Counted from the first letter of the stretch, positions 9,386-20,500 are shown. The stretch: DNA of 60,998 nt from Prolixibacteraceae bacterium (GCA_030602265.1 JAUWAB010000020.1:1-60998); one strand, 5' to 3'. A program made the numbers and translations. Notes: generated by a model from the letters alone, not told the origin.

Positions 9386-10081
9386 TTACAAGGTTTTGAT
9401 TTTGATATTTTTGAAGGATATCTGGCCCCCGTGTTCCTGGAGCAGGATTTTACCTTTTTCCACCATCCCAAATGCCGGAACCGTACCCCTGAATTTACTC
9501 TCTGCAACGGCGGTTGTGTATGCCTGGCTGCCCCGGGTGAATTCAAGGATTTTGACACCGTTAAGCCAGTGCTCTACTTTGTTTCCCATCACCACTATGC
9601 GGATATTATTCCATTTTCCGGGTGCATTCACCTTTTTGGGGCCTGTAGGGGCGATGACATCATAAAAGGAGCCCAACAGGTGGTTGTCCTTTTTGTTGTC
9701 CTCTCCCAGTACATCGTCCAGAATCTGGTACTCCAAGCCCAGGTTTCCACCTGTCGGGTATTTTGTATAAAAATACTTTATACCGCTGTTGCACCCAGGT
9801 TCAATATTAAAGTCAACCGACAGGACAAAGTTGGCGTACTCATTTACTGTGACGATATCACCCCCTTTGCCTCCCTTTACGGCTGTTATAGATCCTCCGG
9901 AAATCGACCATCCTTCGGGGACCGGTTTTCCGGACGGGGTTGTCCATCCGTCTGTATCCCGGCCGTTAAACAGCATGGTCCAACCTTCCTTAATCTCTTT
10001 TTTCGTCAGTACATTATCCTTCTTCGCCAATGAGGAAAGGGAAGCCATGACAAACATCAACAACAGAATTTTTGTATTCAT
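9386..10081 (-). CDS. DUF1080 / 3-keto-disaccharide hydrolase domain protein
   Basis: This 231-aa secreted protein has a jelly-roll (laminin-G/concanavalin-like) DUF1080 fold. Family hallmarks are GWTMLFNGRDTDGW near the N-terminus, the GGDIVTVNEYANFVLSVDF strand, SGIKYFYTKYPTGGNLGLEYQILDD in the middle, and WNNIRIVV / VEHWLNGVKILEF near the end. The start at 10081 (MNTKILLLMFVMASLSSLA) gives a clean signal peptide; an in-frame start at 10126 would bury it behind 15 residues. Characterised relatives cleave 3-keto-glycosides made by Gfo/Idh/MocA oxidoreductases, and such an enzyme is encoded 11 nt downstream, so I infer the same two-step pathway. The exact substrate is unknown. Confidence 0.9.
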   Translation of the reverse strand: MNTKILLLMFVMASLSSLAKKDNVLTKKEIKEGWTMLFNGRDTDGWTTPSGKPVPEGWSISGGSITAVKGGKGGDIVTVNEYANFVLSVDFNIEPGCNSGIKYFYTKYPTGGNLGLEYQILDDVLGEDNKKDNHLLGSFYDVIAPTGPKKVNAPGKWNNIRIVVMGNKVEHWLNGVKILEFTRGSQAYTTAVAESKFRGTVPAFGMVEKGKILLQEHGGQISFKNIKIKTL

Positions 10082-10156
10082 ACTAAACAGATTAACCGTT
10101 ATCAAATAATCAGGCAGGCCTCCCAAAGCCGGAAAGGCCTGCCTTGTCTATTACCC

Positions 10157-10561
10157 TTAATTAAACAGTATTTTGAAGGTTTTCTCCGTGAGCCTTCCAT
10201 CCATGTCCCAGGCCATGAACTTCACATCCGTGGTCCCGGCCAGTCCGGTGATATCCTGGTAAACAAAATATTCGGTAGGCGTACTGCCAAAAGTGGTGAT
10301 GGTGTTCAGGAGCGTTTCATTACTGCCTGACTTTACATAGATCTTGATTTCCTTCAGTTTGAAAGGAGCGCTTACGCGAGCTTTCACCTGGTATTGGGTA
10401 GTTCCTTGTGTCAGAGTGATCTGGTTGAAATCAGCGTTTTCCACTTTTGTATTCTGAAAAAACATAATTTCGGGAGGGAATTTGTCAAAGAAGTCGTCCT
10501 TCTGGCAACCGGTTGTTGCAAGCAAAAAAAGAACAACCCATATCGATAATATCTTTCTCAT
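10157..10561 (-). CDS. Small Ig-like lipoprotein of the glycan locus
   Basis: This 134-aa lipoprotein has a signal peptide with lipobox LATTGC and a beta-rich remainder (VKARVSAPFKLKEIKIYV, TEYFVYQDITG, KFMAWDMDGRLTEK) that looks like one Ig-like domain. No enzyme motif is visible. It lies between the second SusD and the DUF1080 gene, in the slot where SusE/SusF-like surface glycan-binding proteins are usual, so an accessory surface binding role is plausible. I do not recognise a named family. Confidence 0.75.
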   Translation of the reverse strand: MRKILSIWVVLFLLATTGCQKDDFFDKFPPEIMFFQNTKVENADFNQITLTQGTTQYQVKARVSAPFKLKEIKIYVKSGSNETLLNTITTFGSTPTEYFVYQDITGLAGTTDVKFMAWDMDGRLTEKTFKILFN

Positions 10562-10593
10562 CTTTCTAAAATTTTAATGGTATGATGTCTGTA

Positions 10594-12471
10594 CTACCAA
10601 CCCGGATTTTGCAATATTTTCGGGTTGTTGTTGACTTCTGACTGGGGAATCGGCAAAAGGTTATGCCGCGATTCATAAATCCTTTTCTCCCAGATTTTGA
10701 TGCTATACTGAAACGTGTTGTTTTCCTTGTCCTTCAAAATATCATGTGCATAAACTACGCGTTGAGTGTTTTCCCCGACCAGCCATCTCCTGACATCGAA
10801 GAAGCGGTGCTCTTCGAAGGCAAGCTCCACGCGGCGTTCATTGCGTATGAATTTGCGCATGGCCTTCTTGTCGGTTACGCTCCACTCATTTCGGAGAGCG
10901 GTGGTGGCTACGTCGGGCATGTCGGAACGCAACCTGATCTTGTTCAGTTCGTCAATCACGCCAGCCCGGTCTGCCCCGTCTGGCAGGAATTCGTTCATAG
11001 CCTCGGCATAACCCAATACGAATTCAGCAAGGCGGAAGATGGGGAAGCAGTGCGAGGTTCCTCCCGAAAGGATTCCCGGTACGTTGGATCCGGTAGAGAT
11101 ATTTCTCGGATCCATAAACTTACGAAGAAAGATTCCGGTCATTCCGTAACCCACCTGGTACTCCCTTCCATAGGAACCATCGTTCGCACGCCAACATTCA
11201 AAGACACAATTGCTGAATCTGGATCCCTGGTACCAAATAGAGTGATAGAAGCGGGAATCACGGTCTGCATAGGGATCCTGTGGATTAAAGCTGGATTTCG
11301 GATTCACTTTGAATTCCTTGGTAACCGGATCGATGATGTACTGCCCGTCATCGTCGGTCAGATATGGAGGAATCCCGTCTTTCATTTCAAATGCGGCGGC
11401 ATAGTTATAGGTGGGCAAGGTGTAAGACTTGTCCCCTTCCGTCTGAATGGAGCCTGGAAGCTGCCATTTGTCGATCTCATTGGTCGTGGCGCCCTTTTTA
11501 GAGAAGCTGAGGATGATCTCAGGATTGACGCGCGTAACGAATACCGAGTAGAAACCCAACGCGTTAAGCGAACCCGGGTAAGAATTGCGGGCATTGAGGT
11601 AGTTGGCGTTGGTGGTAGTCAGGTACACCAGATCAGCTACCAGTTTCCCTGTGACAGGATCCTTAAAGTCGATCAGGTCGCGGCATGCGTCAGCAGCTTC
11701 CTTCCAACGGTTGGCATCATAGTTGCCCCAGCTCCAGGCCGAGAGCTGCGTACCTCCAGCGGTTGAATTGAAGAGCGGACTGGCAAGGTGAAGAAGCAGC
11801 CTTGCCTTAATGGCCTTGGCTACTGATGCCCCCACGCGGTGGTAGTCGGAACTCAGCTGCTTCGACGGCAAATGCGCCGCTGCCGAATCACAATCGGCCA
11901 CTATGAAATCCCTCATCTCTTTAAGGTTTGCACGTGGGGTGTACAACTCGGGCGAATCGCGGTCGAGAACCTTGGTTATGATGGGAACTCCACCATAATA
12001 GCGCACCAGGTCAGTATAGAAAAATGCCCTGAGGCAAAGTGCTTCATATTTCAGACGCTCACGAACCTCTTCAGAATTCAGATATTGCTCGGAATCGAGC
12101 GGAGCAGTGTCAATTTTCGACAGGAAAAGATTGCACGCGCGGATGGCGGCATAATAATCGGCCCACCGCTTGAATTTATCAGGCACGCTGGTCGGGTTCC
12201 AGGCACCAGTGTGTATCTGGTTCACCCACCCCCACCATGGACGGCTTTCCCCGTCATCGGTGGCAGCATCCAGATATACGTTGTCATCCCAGCCATAAGG
12301 CAATCTTCGGTAAATATCTGTCAGAAATTGCTTTGTATAGAGCGAACTGGAGAATACGGTTTCCTCGTTCAGGTCGCCCGATTCAGCCTTATCCAGCAGG
12401 CCAGCACCATCTTCATTGCACGATACGTGTAGCGTAGCCAGTATAATGAGTAAATAAAAAATCTTTTTCAT
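10594..12471 (-). CDS. SusD/RagB-family outer-membrane lipoprotein (second pair)
   Basis: This 625-aa SusD-family glycan-binding lipoprotein starts at 12471 (MKKIFYLLIILATLHVSC), which gives a proper lipoprotein signal with Cys lipobox. The open frame extends to 12513, but that would overlap the end of the SusC gene. SusD hallmarks include the RLKYEALCLRAFFYTDLVRYYGGVPI helix-turn region (~130-160), the AIKARLLLHLASPLFN TPR-like repeat, and the C-terminal RNERRVELAFEEHRFFDVRRW motif. The start is 11 nt after the SusC stop, typical of a pair. The ligand is unknown but shares the locus with 3-keto-sugar-type enzymes. Confidence 0.93.
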   Translation of the reverse strand: MKKIFYLLIILATLHVSCNEDGAGLLDKAESGDLNEETVFSSSLYTKQFLTDIYRRLPYGWDDNVYLDAATDDGESRPWWGWVNQIHTGAWNPTSVPDKFKRWADYYAAIRACNLFLSKIDTAPLDSEQYLNSEEVRERLKYEALCLRAFFYTDLVRYYGGVPIITKVLDRDSPELYTPRANLKEMRDFIVADCDSAAAHLPSKQLSSDYHRVGASVAKAIKARLLLHLASPLFNSTAGGTQLSAWSWGNYDANRWKEAADACRDLIDFKDPVTGKLVADLVYLTTTNANYLNARNSYPGSLNALGFYSVFVTRVNPEIILSFSKKGATTNEIDKWQLPGSIQTEGDKSYTLPTYNYAAAFEMKDGIPPYLTDDDGQYIIDPVTKEFKVNPKSSFNPQDPYADRDSRFYHSIWYQGSRFSNCVFECWRANDGSYGREYQVGYGMTGIFLRKFMDPRNISTGSNVPGILSGGTSHCFPIFRLAEFVLGYAEAMNEFLPDGADRAGVIDELNKIRLRSDMPDVATTALRNEWSVTDKKAMRKFIRNERRVELAFEEHRFFDVRRWLVGENTQRVVYAHDILKDKENNTFQYSIKIWEKRIYESRHNLLPIPQSEVNNNPKILQNPGW

Positions 12472-12482
12472 ATAGTTCAATA

Positions 12483-15400
12483 TTAGAAATTTACACTGAT
12501 TCCAAAGTTCCATAGGCGGAGCTGCGGGTATTGGTTCCCGTTTTCGCTGCCCGATTCGGGATCCCAGTTCATCATCTTATCAAAAGTAAGAAGATTGTTG
12601 CCACTTACAAACAGCCGGCTTGAAGAGATGCCTACCCTGTTGGTCAATTTTGACGGGATGGTATATCCGATTTCAACATTCTTAAGCCTGAGGTAGTTCC
12701 TTGAGAAAAGCCAGCGAGTGGTTTTCTGATGGTTATTAGGATTTTCGGCCGGATGCAACAATGGGTATGTGGCGGTTTTCCAGGTTGAGGGATCTTCCGG
12801 ATTGTATCTTCCCAAGTGCTGTTTCATAACCTTACCCATGGCGTTGAATTCCCAAACAGCATCTTCCTTGAAGTAGAAGTCTGCATTACCAGCTCCCTGG
12901 AAGAGCACCGACAGGTCGAATCCCTTGTAGTTTGCACCAAGGTTAATCCCATAGGTGTATTCCGGTACTGTTCCGTAACCGATGTTGCCCATATCGTAGC
13001 TGTCAATCAGTCCGTCGTTGTTCAGGTCGGCATAGCGGGCATCACCGGGATAAACCACCCCGAAGCTTGGTATGGGGATGCCATCCTTCAGTACGGGATA
13101 TCCACCTTCAAGTAACAGCGCTCCTAAGGCATCAGTCACAAAGTCTTCCCTCTGGTAAAGGCCGATGTCGGTCAGGCCGAAATGCTGCCCGATCCGTTTT
13201 CCCTCACGCTTCTGCCATTCGTATTTTTTGCCTTCCTCATCGAGCCGGATGATTTGGTTACGTGCAAAGGTGACATTACCACGGATGTTATATCCCAAAT
13301 CGCCGGCCTTGCCGTTGTATCCGATTTCGAGGTCAAGTCCCTTGTTAACAACGATGCCCAGATTTTCCGGTGGCAAACCCTGGAGGTCCTTGCGTTGCGA
13401 ACTCTGCGGGTTGTTCATACCGAAGACGAGCGGCACTGAATAGGGAATGGCGAGGATATCGACGCGTCGCTCGTGGAACAGGTCGGCCGTGACACGTAAC
13501 CTGGACCGTAACATATGTGCGTCGAAACCGATATTGGATTTCTGTGCCCTTTCCCAGGTAACCCTGTTGTTGCCTGGTTGGCCCTCGGCGATACCGCGTT
13601 CAGTTGTTCCGCCGGTTTCACCCCACTTGATATTCCAGCCATCTTCATTGGGCATCAGGTTATATCGTTGCTCGTAGAGATAGAGGAAGTTGCCAATCTT
13701 GTCGTTCCCTACTTCACCATACGAACCCCGGATTTTCAGGTAGTCTACCACCTTGACATGCTCCTTCCAAAAGGCTTCGTCCGATACCACCCATCCGAGC
13801 GACAGGGCCGGGAAGAAACCGTAGCGGTGTTCTTTCGAAAACTGCATGGAGCCGTTGTAACCCATGTTCACCTCGGCGAGGTAGCGTGATTTGAAACCGT
13901 AAGTAGCGCGGCCCACAAATCCCAAATACCCGGTAGGAATGGCGAATGCGTTCCAGTACTGGCTTTGCTGGTACAATACCATCCCGGTCACAGCATGGTC
14001 CTTGTTAAAGGTGCGGTTATAGTTCAGTGAATACTCTGCTGAAAAGCGCCTGCGGCCTGGGCCTTTTCCCGTACTGTAGCTGACATCGGTCCTCTGTTTG
14101 TTCAGCGTGTAAACCCCAAATTTGTCATATTGCCACAGTTCCGGTTTTTCGCTGATGTCGATTCTCGACTCAAAGCTGCTGTTAAACCCGAAAAGGGCGC
14201 GGAATGAAAGGCCTTTGGTGACGCCGTCGAGTTTTTGATCAAACTTGAATGAACCTTCCAGTACGTTTGTGTGACGTGTACGGTTCCCAAACATGGCAAG
14301 CAGTGCATAGGGTGCGAGACGTGACTCGTCCGACCGGCCGCCCATAGTTCCATTAGGATTGATGTAGGCCTGAAAGTTTGGCGGCAACCTTCGTGTCTTA
14401 TCAAACAGGTCGGCGTCAAAGTTTGGTTGCCGGCGGGTCTCAAGGCGCCCTGTCAGATCAACACCCACCTTGGTTGTAGGCGTAACGTTAAAGTCGAGGT
14501 TTGACCGGAAGTTATACCGGTCGTAATTGGAGTTTGTGTTATAGTTCACATTGTCAAACTCTTCATACAGGCCTTCCTGATGCAGGATGCTCGCCGAAAT
14601 GAAGTAGGAAAGGTAATCTGTGCCGCCCCTGGCGCTCAGGTTGACATTCTGCTGAAGTGCCATTTCCTTGAGGAAATCAGCGTAGTAATCGTTGTCAGGA
14701 TGTGTATAAGGCGAATCACCCAGCCGGTAATGATCCAGGTCTAAGTCCGTGTACTCGATGGGTTTCCCCTCGTTGCGCAGTGCTTCGTTGGTCAGCCTGG
14801 CAAAATCATAAGAACCCAGGTATTCCGGAATCCGGATAGGGGTCTGGATGGTGGTACGTGAGGTGATATTTAGCACCGGCTTTCCCTTCTGTCCACGCTT
14901 TGTGGTGATCAGGATAACGCCGTTGGCACCCCGTACCCCGAAGACTGCTGTGGCCGAGGCATCTTTAAGAACAGAGAGTGACTCAATGTCCGAAGGATCA
15001 ATCTGATTCCAGTCGCGCTCAATACCATCGACAAGGACCAGTGGATCAGTGCTGTTGGTGGTAGCCATACCACGGACGTAGATTTTGGAATTGTCGCTCC
15101 CCGGCTTGCCGCTTCCCATGACGGTGATCACACCGGCCACACGGCCGGCAAGACTGTTGGTGAGGTTGGGCGTTGAAGCCATCTGCAATTCTTCGGAAGA
15201 AACCTGGGAGATGGCCCCCACAAGACTGGCCTTTTTCTGGATACCATATCCAACCACGACCATTTCGTCAAGGGTGGTAACATCTGGCTTCAGCGTAACT
15301 TCAACCGTGTTGGAAGATCCCAGTTTCAGCACTACAGAACCATACCCAATGAAGGAAACGTCCAACTGGTTGGTGTTGGTTGTCAGTCTGATGGAAAATT

Positions 15401-15578
15401 TTCCATCGGGATTTGATATGGTGCCATTGGTCGTGCCTTTTTCCACGACATTGGCCCCCGGAAGTCCCTGGCCGTTCTCATCCAGAACTGTCCCGGTAAC
15501 GACTCTTCCGCTTTGGGCATATATCTGCGATATATTTGCTAAAAGCGCTATAATAAGTAATATGAATATTCTTTTCAT
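12483..15578 (-). CDS. SusC/RagA-family TonB-linked transporter (second pair)
   Basis: This 1031-aa TonB-dependent transporter has a signal peptide ending IYAQ, a carboxypeptidase-regulatory-like domain (~25-105), a TonB-box-like segment (LDEMVVVGYG), a plug domain (KIYVRGMATTN, VLKDASATAVFGVRGANGV) and a barrel ending ISVNF. It partners the SusD 11 nt downstream. It is strikingly similar along its whole length from the plug onward to the STN-bearing SusC at 20851-24228, with long identical stretches such as RLETRRQPNFDADLFDKTRR and AGNADFYF. The 83-nt gap upstream shows no sigma-type element, so it is probably transcribed from 20674 onward. Confidence 0.95.
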   Translation of the reverse strand: MKRIFILLIIALLANISQIYAQSGRVVTGTVLDENGQGLPGANVVEKGTTNGTISNPDGKFSIRLTTNTNQLDVSFIGYGSVVLKLGSSNTVEVTLKPDVTTLDEMVVVGYGIQKKASLVGAISQVSSEELQMASTPNLTNSLAGRVAGVITVMGSGKPGSDNSKIYVRGMATTNSTDPLVLVDGIERDWNQIDPSDIESLSVLKDASATAVFGVRGANGVILITTKRGQKGKPVLNITSRTTIQTPIRIPEYLGSYDFARLTNEALRNEGKPIEYTDLDLDHYRLGDSPYTHPDNDYYADFLKEMALQQNVNLSARGGTDYLSYFISASILHQEGLYEEFDNVNYNTNSNYDRYNFRSNLDFNVTPTTKVGVDLTGRLETRRQPNFDADLFDKTRRLPPNFQAYINPNGTMGGRSDESRLAPYALLAMFGNRTRHTNVLEGSFKFDQKLDGVTKGLSFRALFGFNSSFESRIDISEKPELWQYDKFGVYTLNKQRTDVSYSTGKGPGRRRFSAEYSLNYNRTFNKDHAVTGMVLYQQSQYWNAFAIPTGYLGFVGRATYGFKSRYLAEVNMGYNGSMQFSKEHRYGFFPALSLGWVVSDEAFWKEHVKVVDYLKIRGSYGEVGNDKIGNFLYLYEQRYNLMPNEDGWNIKWGETGGTTERGIAEGQPGNNRVTWERAQKSNIGFDAHMLRSRLRVTADLFHERRVDILAIPYSVPLVFGMNNPQSSQRKDLQGLPPENLGIVVNKGLDLEIGYNGKAGDLGYNIRGNVTFARNQIIRLDEEGKKYEWQKREGKRIGQHFGLTDIGLYQREDFVTDALGALLLEGGYPVLKDGIPIPSFGVVYPGDARYADLNNDGLIDSYDMGNIGYGTVPEYTYGINLGANYKGFDLSVLFQGAGNADFYFKEDAVWEFNAMGKVMKQHLGRYNPEDPSTWKTATYPLLHPAENPNNHQKTTRWLFSRNYLRLKNVEIGYTIPSKLTNRVGISSSRLFVSGNNLLTFDKMMNWDPESGSENGNQYPQLRLWNFGISVNF

Positions 15579-15661
15579 TTATGAATCAATTAGTTGGATA
15601 TTTTTCTTCCCCAAAAGGGTTATATCCTTTTTTCTAACTCTTTCTAAATTCACATATTAGC

Positions 15662-17497
15662 CTAATTCCAGCCCGGATTTTGCCTCAGGAGGTTATTCCG
15701 GTTCAGTTCTACCTGAGGAATCGGGTAGAAATAGTGCCTGGGCTCGAAAAATTTCCTTTCCACCTGAATGTTCGGATCATAGGTGAACGTATTATTTGCG
15801 TTCTTAATAGTCCTTACACCACGCGCGTAACCATCCGTGATATCCATCCACCGCCTGACATCATAATAGCGGTGTTCCTCGAAGGCAAGTTCGATCCTTC
15901 TCTCATTGCGGATCAGTGCCCTGAGGTTTTCCTTATTGACGGCAATGCCCCTCCGGGTGAAAGAAGTAGCCACATCGGGCATTCCGGCACGTGCCCGGAT
16001 CAGGTTGATTGCCTGTACAGGTGTGAGGGGACTTTTTGCTCCGGGGACAACATAGTCGGGACCGCCTGCTTCATTTCCGGCTTCTGCCAGGTTCAGAAGG
16101 ATCTCCGCATACCTGAAGTAGGGCCAGCAATGGAAGGTTCCACCTGAGTTATTTGCCGGGTTTACGTTTTCGTAATCCATAAACTTCATGAGGTAGTATC
16201 CGGTTTCTGTTTGGGAAAGGCCAGCCTTGTTCTTGCCGCCTTCAAAGATATCGAAGGTGTACTGGTTGGTCGGACTGCCGTTATGGTTGGCAAACTTATC
16301 GTATTTGGCACCGTTGTATATTATGCTGGCGTAAAAACGCGGATCACGATTCGTATACGGGCTGGCGCTTTTCAGCGGATCGCTCCAGCTGAAGAGTGTA
16401 CCATCTTCCATTTCATAGGCATCCACCAGGTCCTGGGTCGGACATGTCCCTCCTTTTGCATTCGTAAATCCGGAAGGGAAATTGTCATTCTCGGTATCGC
16501 GGTTGGTTGTGCGGATACGTGAATAGATGAATTCCTTGTTGTTCTGATAGTTAACGCCCCAGGCGAAGAAGAGTTCCTTGTAGTTGCGTGTTCCGTTGCG
16601 TTTGGCCGGGTCGTTGGCTACATAGAGGGAATACCATCCCAGGTCAACCACATCCTGTGCTGCTTTTGCAGCCAGTACCCATCTATTTGCATCGTAGTTG
16701 CCATAACAGATGAGTGTATCGCCCGAGTTGTCGAAGCCATTGCCGTTATAAAGCGGACTGGCGGCATAGAGTAAAACCCTGGATTTTAGCGCCATGGCGG
16801 CACCACGGTCGGGACGGCCAACTTCAGAAGCGAAGCTGTATGGTTCAGTGGGGAACAGGGCTATTGCACGGTCACACTCGGTGCTGATGAAATTCACCAC
16901 CTGCTTCACCGAATTCCTGGGTTTGATCACATTGTCGGAAGCTTCGTAAGCTACATCAACGATGGGGATACCGCCCCATTTCTGGAACAGGAACCAGTGC
17001 TGCATGGCTCTGACAAACACCGCTTCGCCCTTCAGCCGGTTGCGGAAACGCTGCGAAAGGTTTTCAGGCAGAAGGTCAATATATTTCAGGGCCGTGTTGG
17101 CCTTGCGGTTGCCATGATAGCCGCCCCATTTCATCCACGAACCTATTTCACCAGCGCCGTCGCTGCTGTTGTAGTAACGCATGTTTGACGGTCCCCAGTT
17201 GCCTGCGCTCATGCGGGTTGCCGCCGATGGCGTGGTCTTGTTGGTTGAAACGTGCACGGCCTCGTCGCTGGCCGAGGCAAGCATGGCACCGCCCTGCATC
17301 CGGTTATAGGAGTTGCCATGATCGGCGGGCATTTCGGTGGCCATATTGTTGATGAAGTATTCGGCCCTTGCCGAATCCCTGAAAACATCCTCTGCCCCCT
17401 TGAAGGTCACCGGTACATCCCTGAGCGGGTCGTGCTGGCAGAATATGAACGTGCCTCCAATCAGCAACATCAGGATAATATTAATTAGTCTTTTCAT
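15662..17497 (-). CDS. SusD/RagB-family outer-membrane lipoprotein (first pair)
   Basis: This ~611-aa SusD-family lipoprotein is preferred to start at 17497 (MKRLINIILMLLIGGTFIFC), with the lipobox Cys right after the hydrophobic core; 17509 is the longer alternative. It carries RFRNRLKGEAVFVRAMQHWFL in the N-terminal helix region, MALKSRVLLYAASPLYN, and the C-terminal RNERRIELAFEEHRYYDVRRW signature. It follows its SusC partner by 9-21 nt depending on start. It differs substantially from the second SusD, so the two pairs probably recognise different ligands or different parts of one glycan. Confidence 0.92.
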   Translation of the reverse strand: MKRLINIILMLLIGGTFIFCQHDPLRDVPVTFKGAEDVFRDSARAEYFINNMATEMPADHGNSYNRMQGGAMLASASDEAVHVSTNKTTPSAATRMSAGNWGPSNMRYYNSSDGAGEIGSWMKWGGYHGNRKANTALKYIDLLPENLSQRFRNRLKGEAVFVRAMQHWFLFQKWGGIPIVDVAYEASDNVIKPRNSVKQVVNFISTECDRAIALFPTEPYSFASEVGRPDRGAAMALKSRVLLYAASPLYNGNGFDNSGDTLICYGNYDANRWVLAAKAAQDVVDLGWYSLYVANDPAKRNGTRNYKELFFAWGVNYQNNKEFIYSRIRTTNRDTENDNFPSGFTNAKGGTCPTQDLVDAYEMEDGTLFSWSDPLKSASPYTNRDPRFYASIIYNGAKYDKFANHNGSPTNQYTFDIFEGGKNKAGLSQTETGYYLMKFMDYENVNPANNSGGTFHCWPYFRYAEILLNLAEAGNEAGGPDYVVPGAKSPLTPVQAINLIRARAGMPDVATSFTRRGIAVNKENLRALIRNERRIELAFEEHRYYDVRRWMDITDGYARGVRTIKNANNTFTYDPNIQVERKFFEPRHYFYPIPQVELNRNNLLRQNPGWN

Positions 17498-17518
17498 TTC
17501 AGTCTTCAATTTTGTTGA

Positions 17519-20500
17519 TTAAAAAGTGACGTTAACCCCTGCATTAAGAATTTTCTGAATCGGATATATCACGTAATGTGTACTCCGCGCCTCTATATCC
17601 ATCAGGTCGGACGACTGCCAGGTGAGCAGGTTGTATCCGTTCACATAGAACCTGATGTTTTGCATCTTAAGGCTTCTGGAGAGTTTTTCGGGCAGGGTGT
17701 AGCCAAGTTCCATGGTTTTCAGGCGCACCATTTCCGTACTTCTGGCCCAGTAGGTCGAAGTCCGCTGGTTGTTGGCCTTGTTGGCCAGCGACAGGCGGGG
17801 ATAAGTGGCTGTTGCCCAGGTCGACTCATCTTCCGGGTTGAACCTCCCGAGATGGTGTTCGCGTACGGTTCCGTTATCGTGGAATTCATACATGGCCTCG
17901 CCGCCCATATAGATCTTTCCACCCTCCTGGCCGGTTACCAGGGCGGTAAAGTCGAAATTTCCGTATTTAAGCGCAAGGTTGATACCATACTGGATTTTCG
18001 GGTCGGCATTGGTACCCAGGTAAGTTTCGTCATAAGAGTCGATTACGTCGTCATCATTGACGTCAAGATATTTGATATCACCGACTTTGGTCACACCAAA
18101 TGTCTGCCTGGGACTGCTGTCAATTTCCTCCTGACTCTGGAACAAACCGAGGGCGACAAGTCCGAATACAGGATTTAACGGACGGCCCGTCGAGAGCTGG
18201 TACTCATATCTTTTGGCAGCCTCACCCCTTTCAATCACCGTATTATCGGCTTTTGTCATGACTCCGGTGACGGAATACTGAAGTTTGCCAATGTGGTCGT
18301 TATATCCCAACTGAAAGTCAAACCCTTCGTTTTCCACGATGGCTATGGGCATGTCGGGGAACCTGATACCCATGGAAAAGGGAAGCTCAGGCTGTACCAT
18401 AATCCGGCTGTTGCGCTCTTTGAAGTAGTCGGCGGAAATGGAGATTCTCTCGCCGAACAGTGTGGCATCAAAACCGATATTGCTTTTGCGCACCCTCTCC
18501 GGCTGCACATTGTTGAGGGCGAAGGCGCCCTCATTCCAGCCCGCGTAACTGACAGCAGTATTGCCATAGTTGATGCCGCCGCTGCTGGCGAACTGTTGGT
18601 ACCAGATAAAGTAGCCACCGATGTCATCCCAACCCGACAATCCGTGTGATGCCCTGACTTTCAGAAAATTAATGATCTTGCTATCTTTGAGGAAATCCTC
18701 CCTTGATACGATCCACCCAACCGAACCGGCGGGGAAGAGCGTGTATTTCGCCCAGGGCGGCATCTGTTCGGAGGCCTGGTATCCCACGTTGAATTCGGCC
18801 AGGTATTTTGAAGCCAAAACATACGCCAGCCTGCCATTGAATCCCCTGTAAAAACGGGGAAGATTGGCATTGTTTTCCTGTCCTATCTCCCGTTGGTTGA
18901 ATCCCACCCAGGCAACCAAGTCGTGGCTTCCGAAGGTACGGGCGTAATCAAGGCCCAGGTCGTAGTTCAGGAGCCTCTGTGCATCATTGTATTCACCGCC
19001 TGATCCCATCTGGGTGTCGGTCCCGGTTTCAATATATTTCAACGTCGTGCCGTTGGGCATGTACACCGGGGTACGGGTTCCGTCGGCATTAAGTACTGTA
19101 GTAATCTGGTAAACCTTGAAATTCTTGTTACGCAGGGTGGTCTGCTCGTAATAACTGTCGAAAGAGACTTTTCCCATGATTTTCAACCCGTCGGTGATAA
19201 AATCCAGGTCATGCACCATGGTTAGGGTGGCCGCCATCATCCGGGTATAATAGAGGGAATACCCCTGGTAATTCAGCAACCCGTATGGATTATTCGTGTA
19301 GTCCTTCGTCCCGGCGATCTTGCCGTCAGGGGAAAGAACGGGATGCGCCATGGGCGGCGTTTTGTACAGAGACCTGAACACGCGGAGTGCTGCGTCGGTC
19401 CGGCTGCCCGGATAGGTCCTCTGCTCCTGCTTCCCGGCCAGGTCGAGCGACATTTTGAATTGGTCGGTAACGTCAATGTCAATATTCGACCGCAGGGTGA
19501 ACATGTCCATCGATGCGTTGGTATTATAGGAATTTACCGTTTTGTCGACATTATAGAGCCCGTTGTTCAGCGTATAGCCCCCTGACACGAAATATTTGGC
19601 GAACTTGTTTCCGCCGTCGATGTTTACACTGTACCGCTGCTGCCAGGTGTAATCACGCACATAATCACCGTACCAGTCAATATTCGGGTATAAATAAGGG
19701 TCAAGTCCTGTGAGTGTTCCCTCCCGCGCCTGCATGTATTTGGCGAGGTCAACACTGTTGAACATCAGCGCCTGTGAAGGATTGTCATTGCGCTGGGCCT
19801 CATTGTATAACGTGGCGTAATCATATGCGTCGAGGAATCTGGGTTTTGTCGTGGGTTCCTTGATCCCGCCCCTGGCGTTGAAAGTCACTTTGATTTTACC
19901 ACCTTCGCCACGCTTGGTGGTAACCAGCAATACGCCATTGCCTCCGCGCATGCCATACTGGGCGGTAGAAGCGGCGTCCTTGAGCACGGTAACGGTTTCA
20001 ATGTCTGAAGGATCCAGGAATTCCATGCTCCGCTCAACACCATCAACCATGACCACCGGGCCTTTTCCGCGAAGGGTCCTTTTGCCACGGAGCCAGAAGG
20101 AAGCGCCCTCGTCGCCGGGTTCGCCGTTGTTTTGCATAACAAACAGACCCGGCAGGACGCCAGCCAGCTTGTTGCCATTGGAAATCACCGGACTGTTTCC
20201 GGTAAGATTTCCGTAAATCTGGGAAATGGCGGAGGATACATATTCCTTCCTTTGCCTTCCGTAAAGTTTATTTACATAATCCTTGGCTTCGTGTTCTTCA
20301 TAGAATTCCTTCAGGGAAACTAAGATCTCCTTCCTTCCGGAGACACCTTCCGTAATGGAAACGTAGCCTTCGCTGCTGAAAATGAGGGAGGCATTCGGAC
20401 CTGCCTGAATGGAAAAACGGCCGTCTGCATTGGTGACGGCTTTTGCATTGCCACCTCTGACCGTTACTGAAACGCCCTCCATGGGTTCTGCGTTTGAGGA

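Noticed and set aside
10663-11766. A 367-codon plus-strand open frame
   Set aside because: It lies entirely antisense to the SusD gene at 10594-12471, whose protein has clear family motifs. The antisense product has no recognisable domain or signal.
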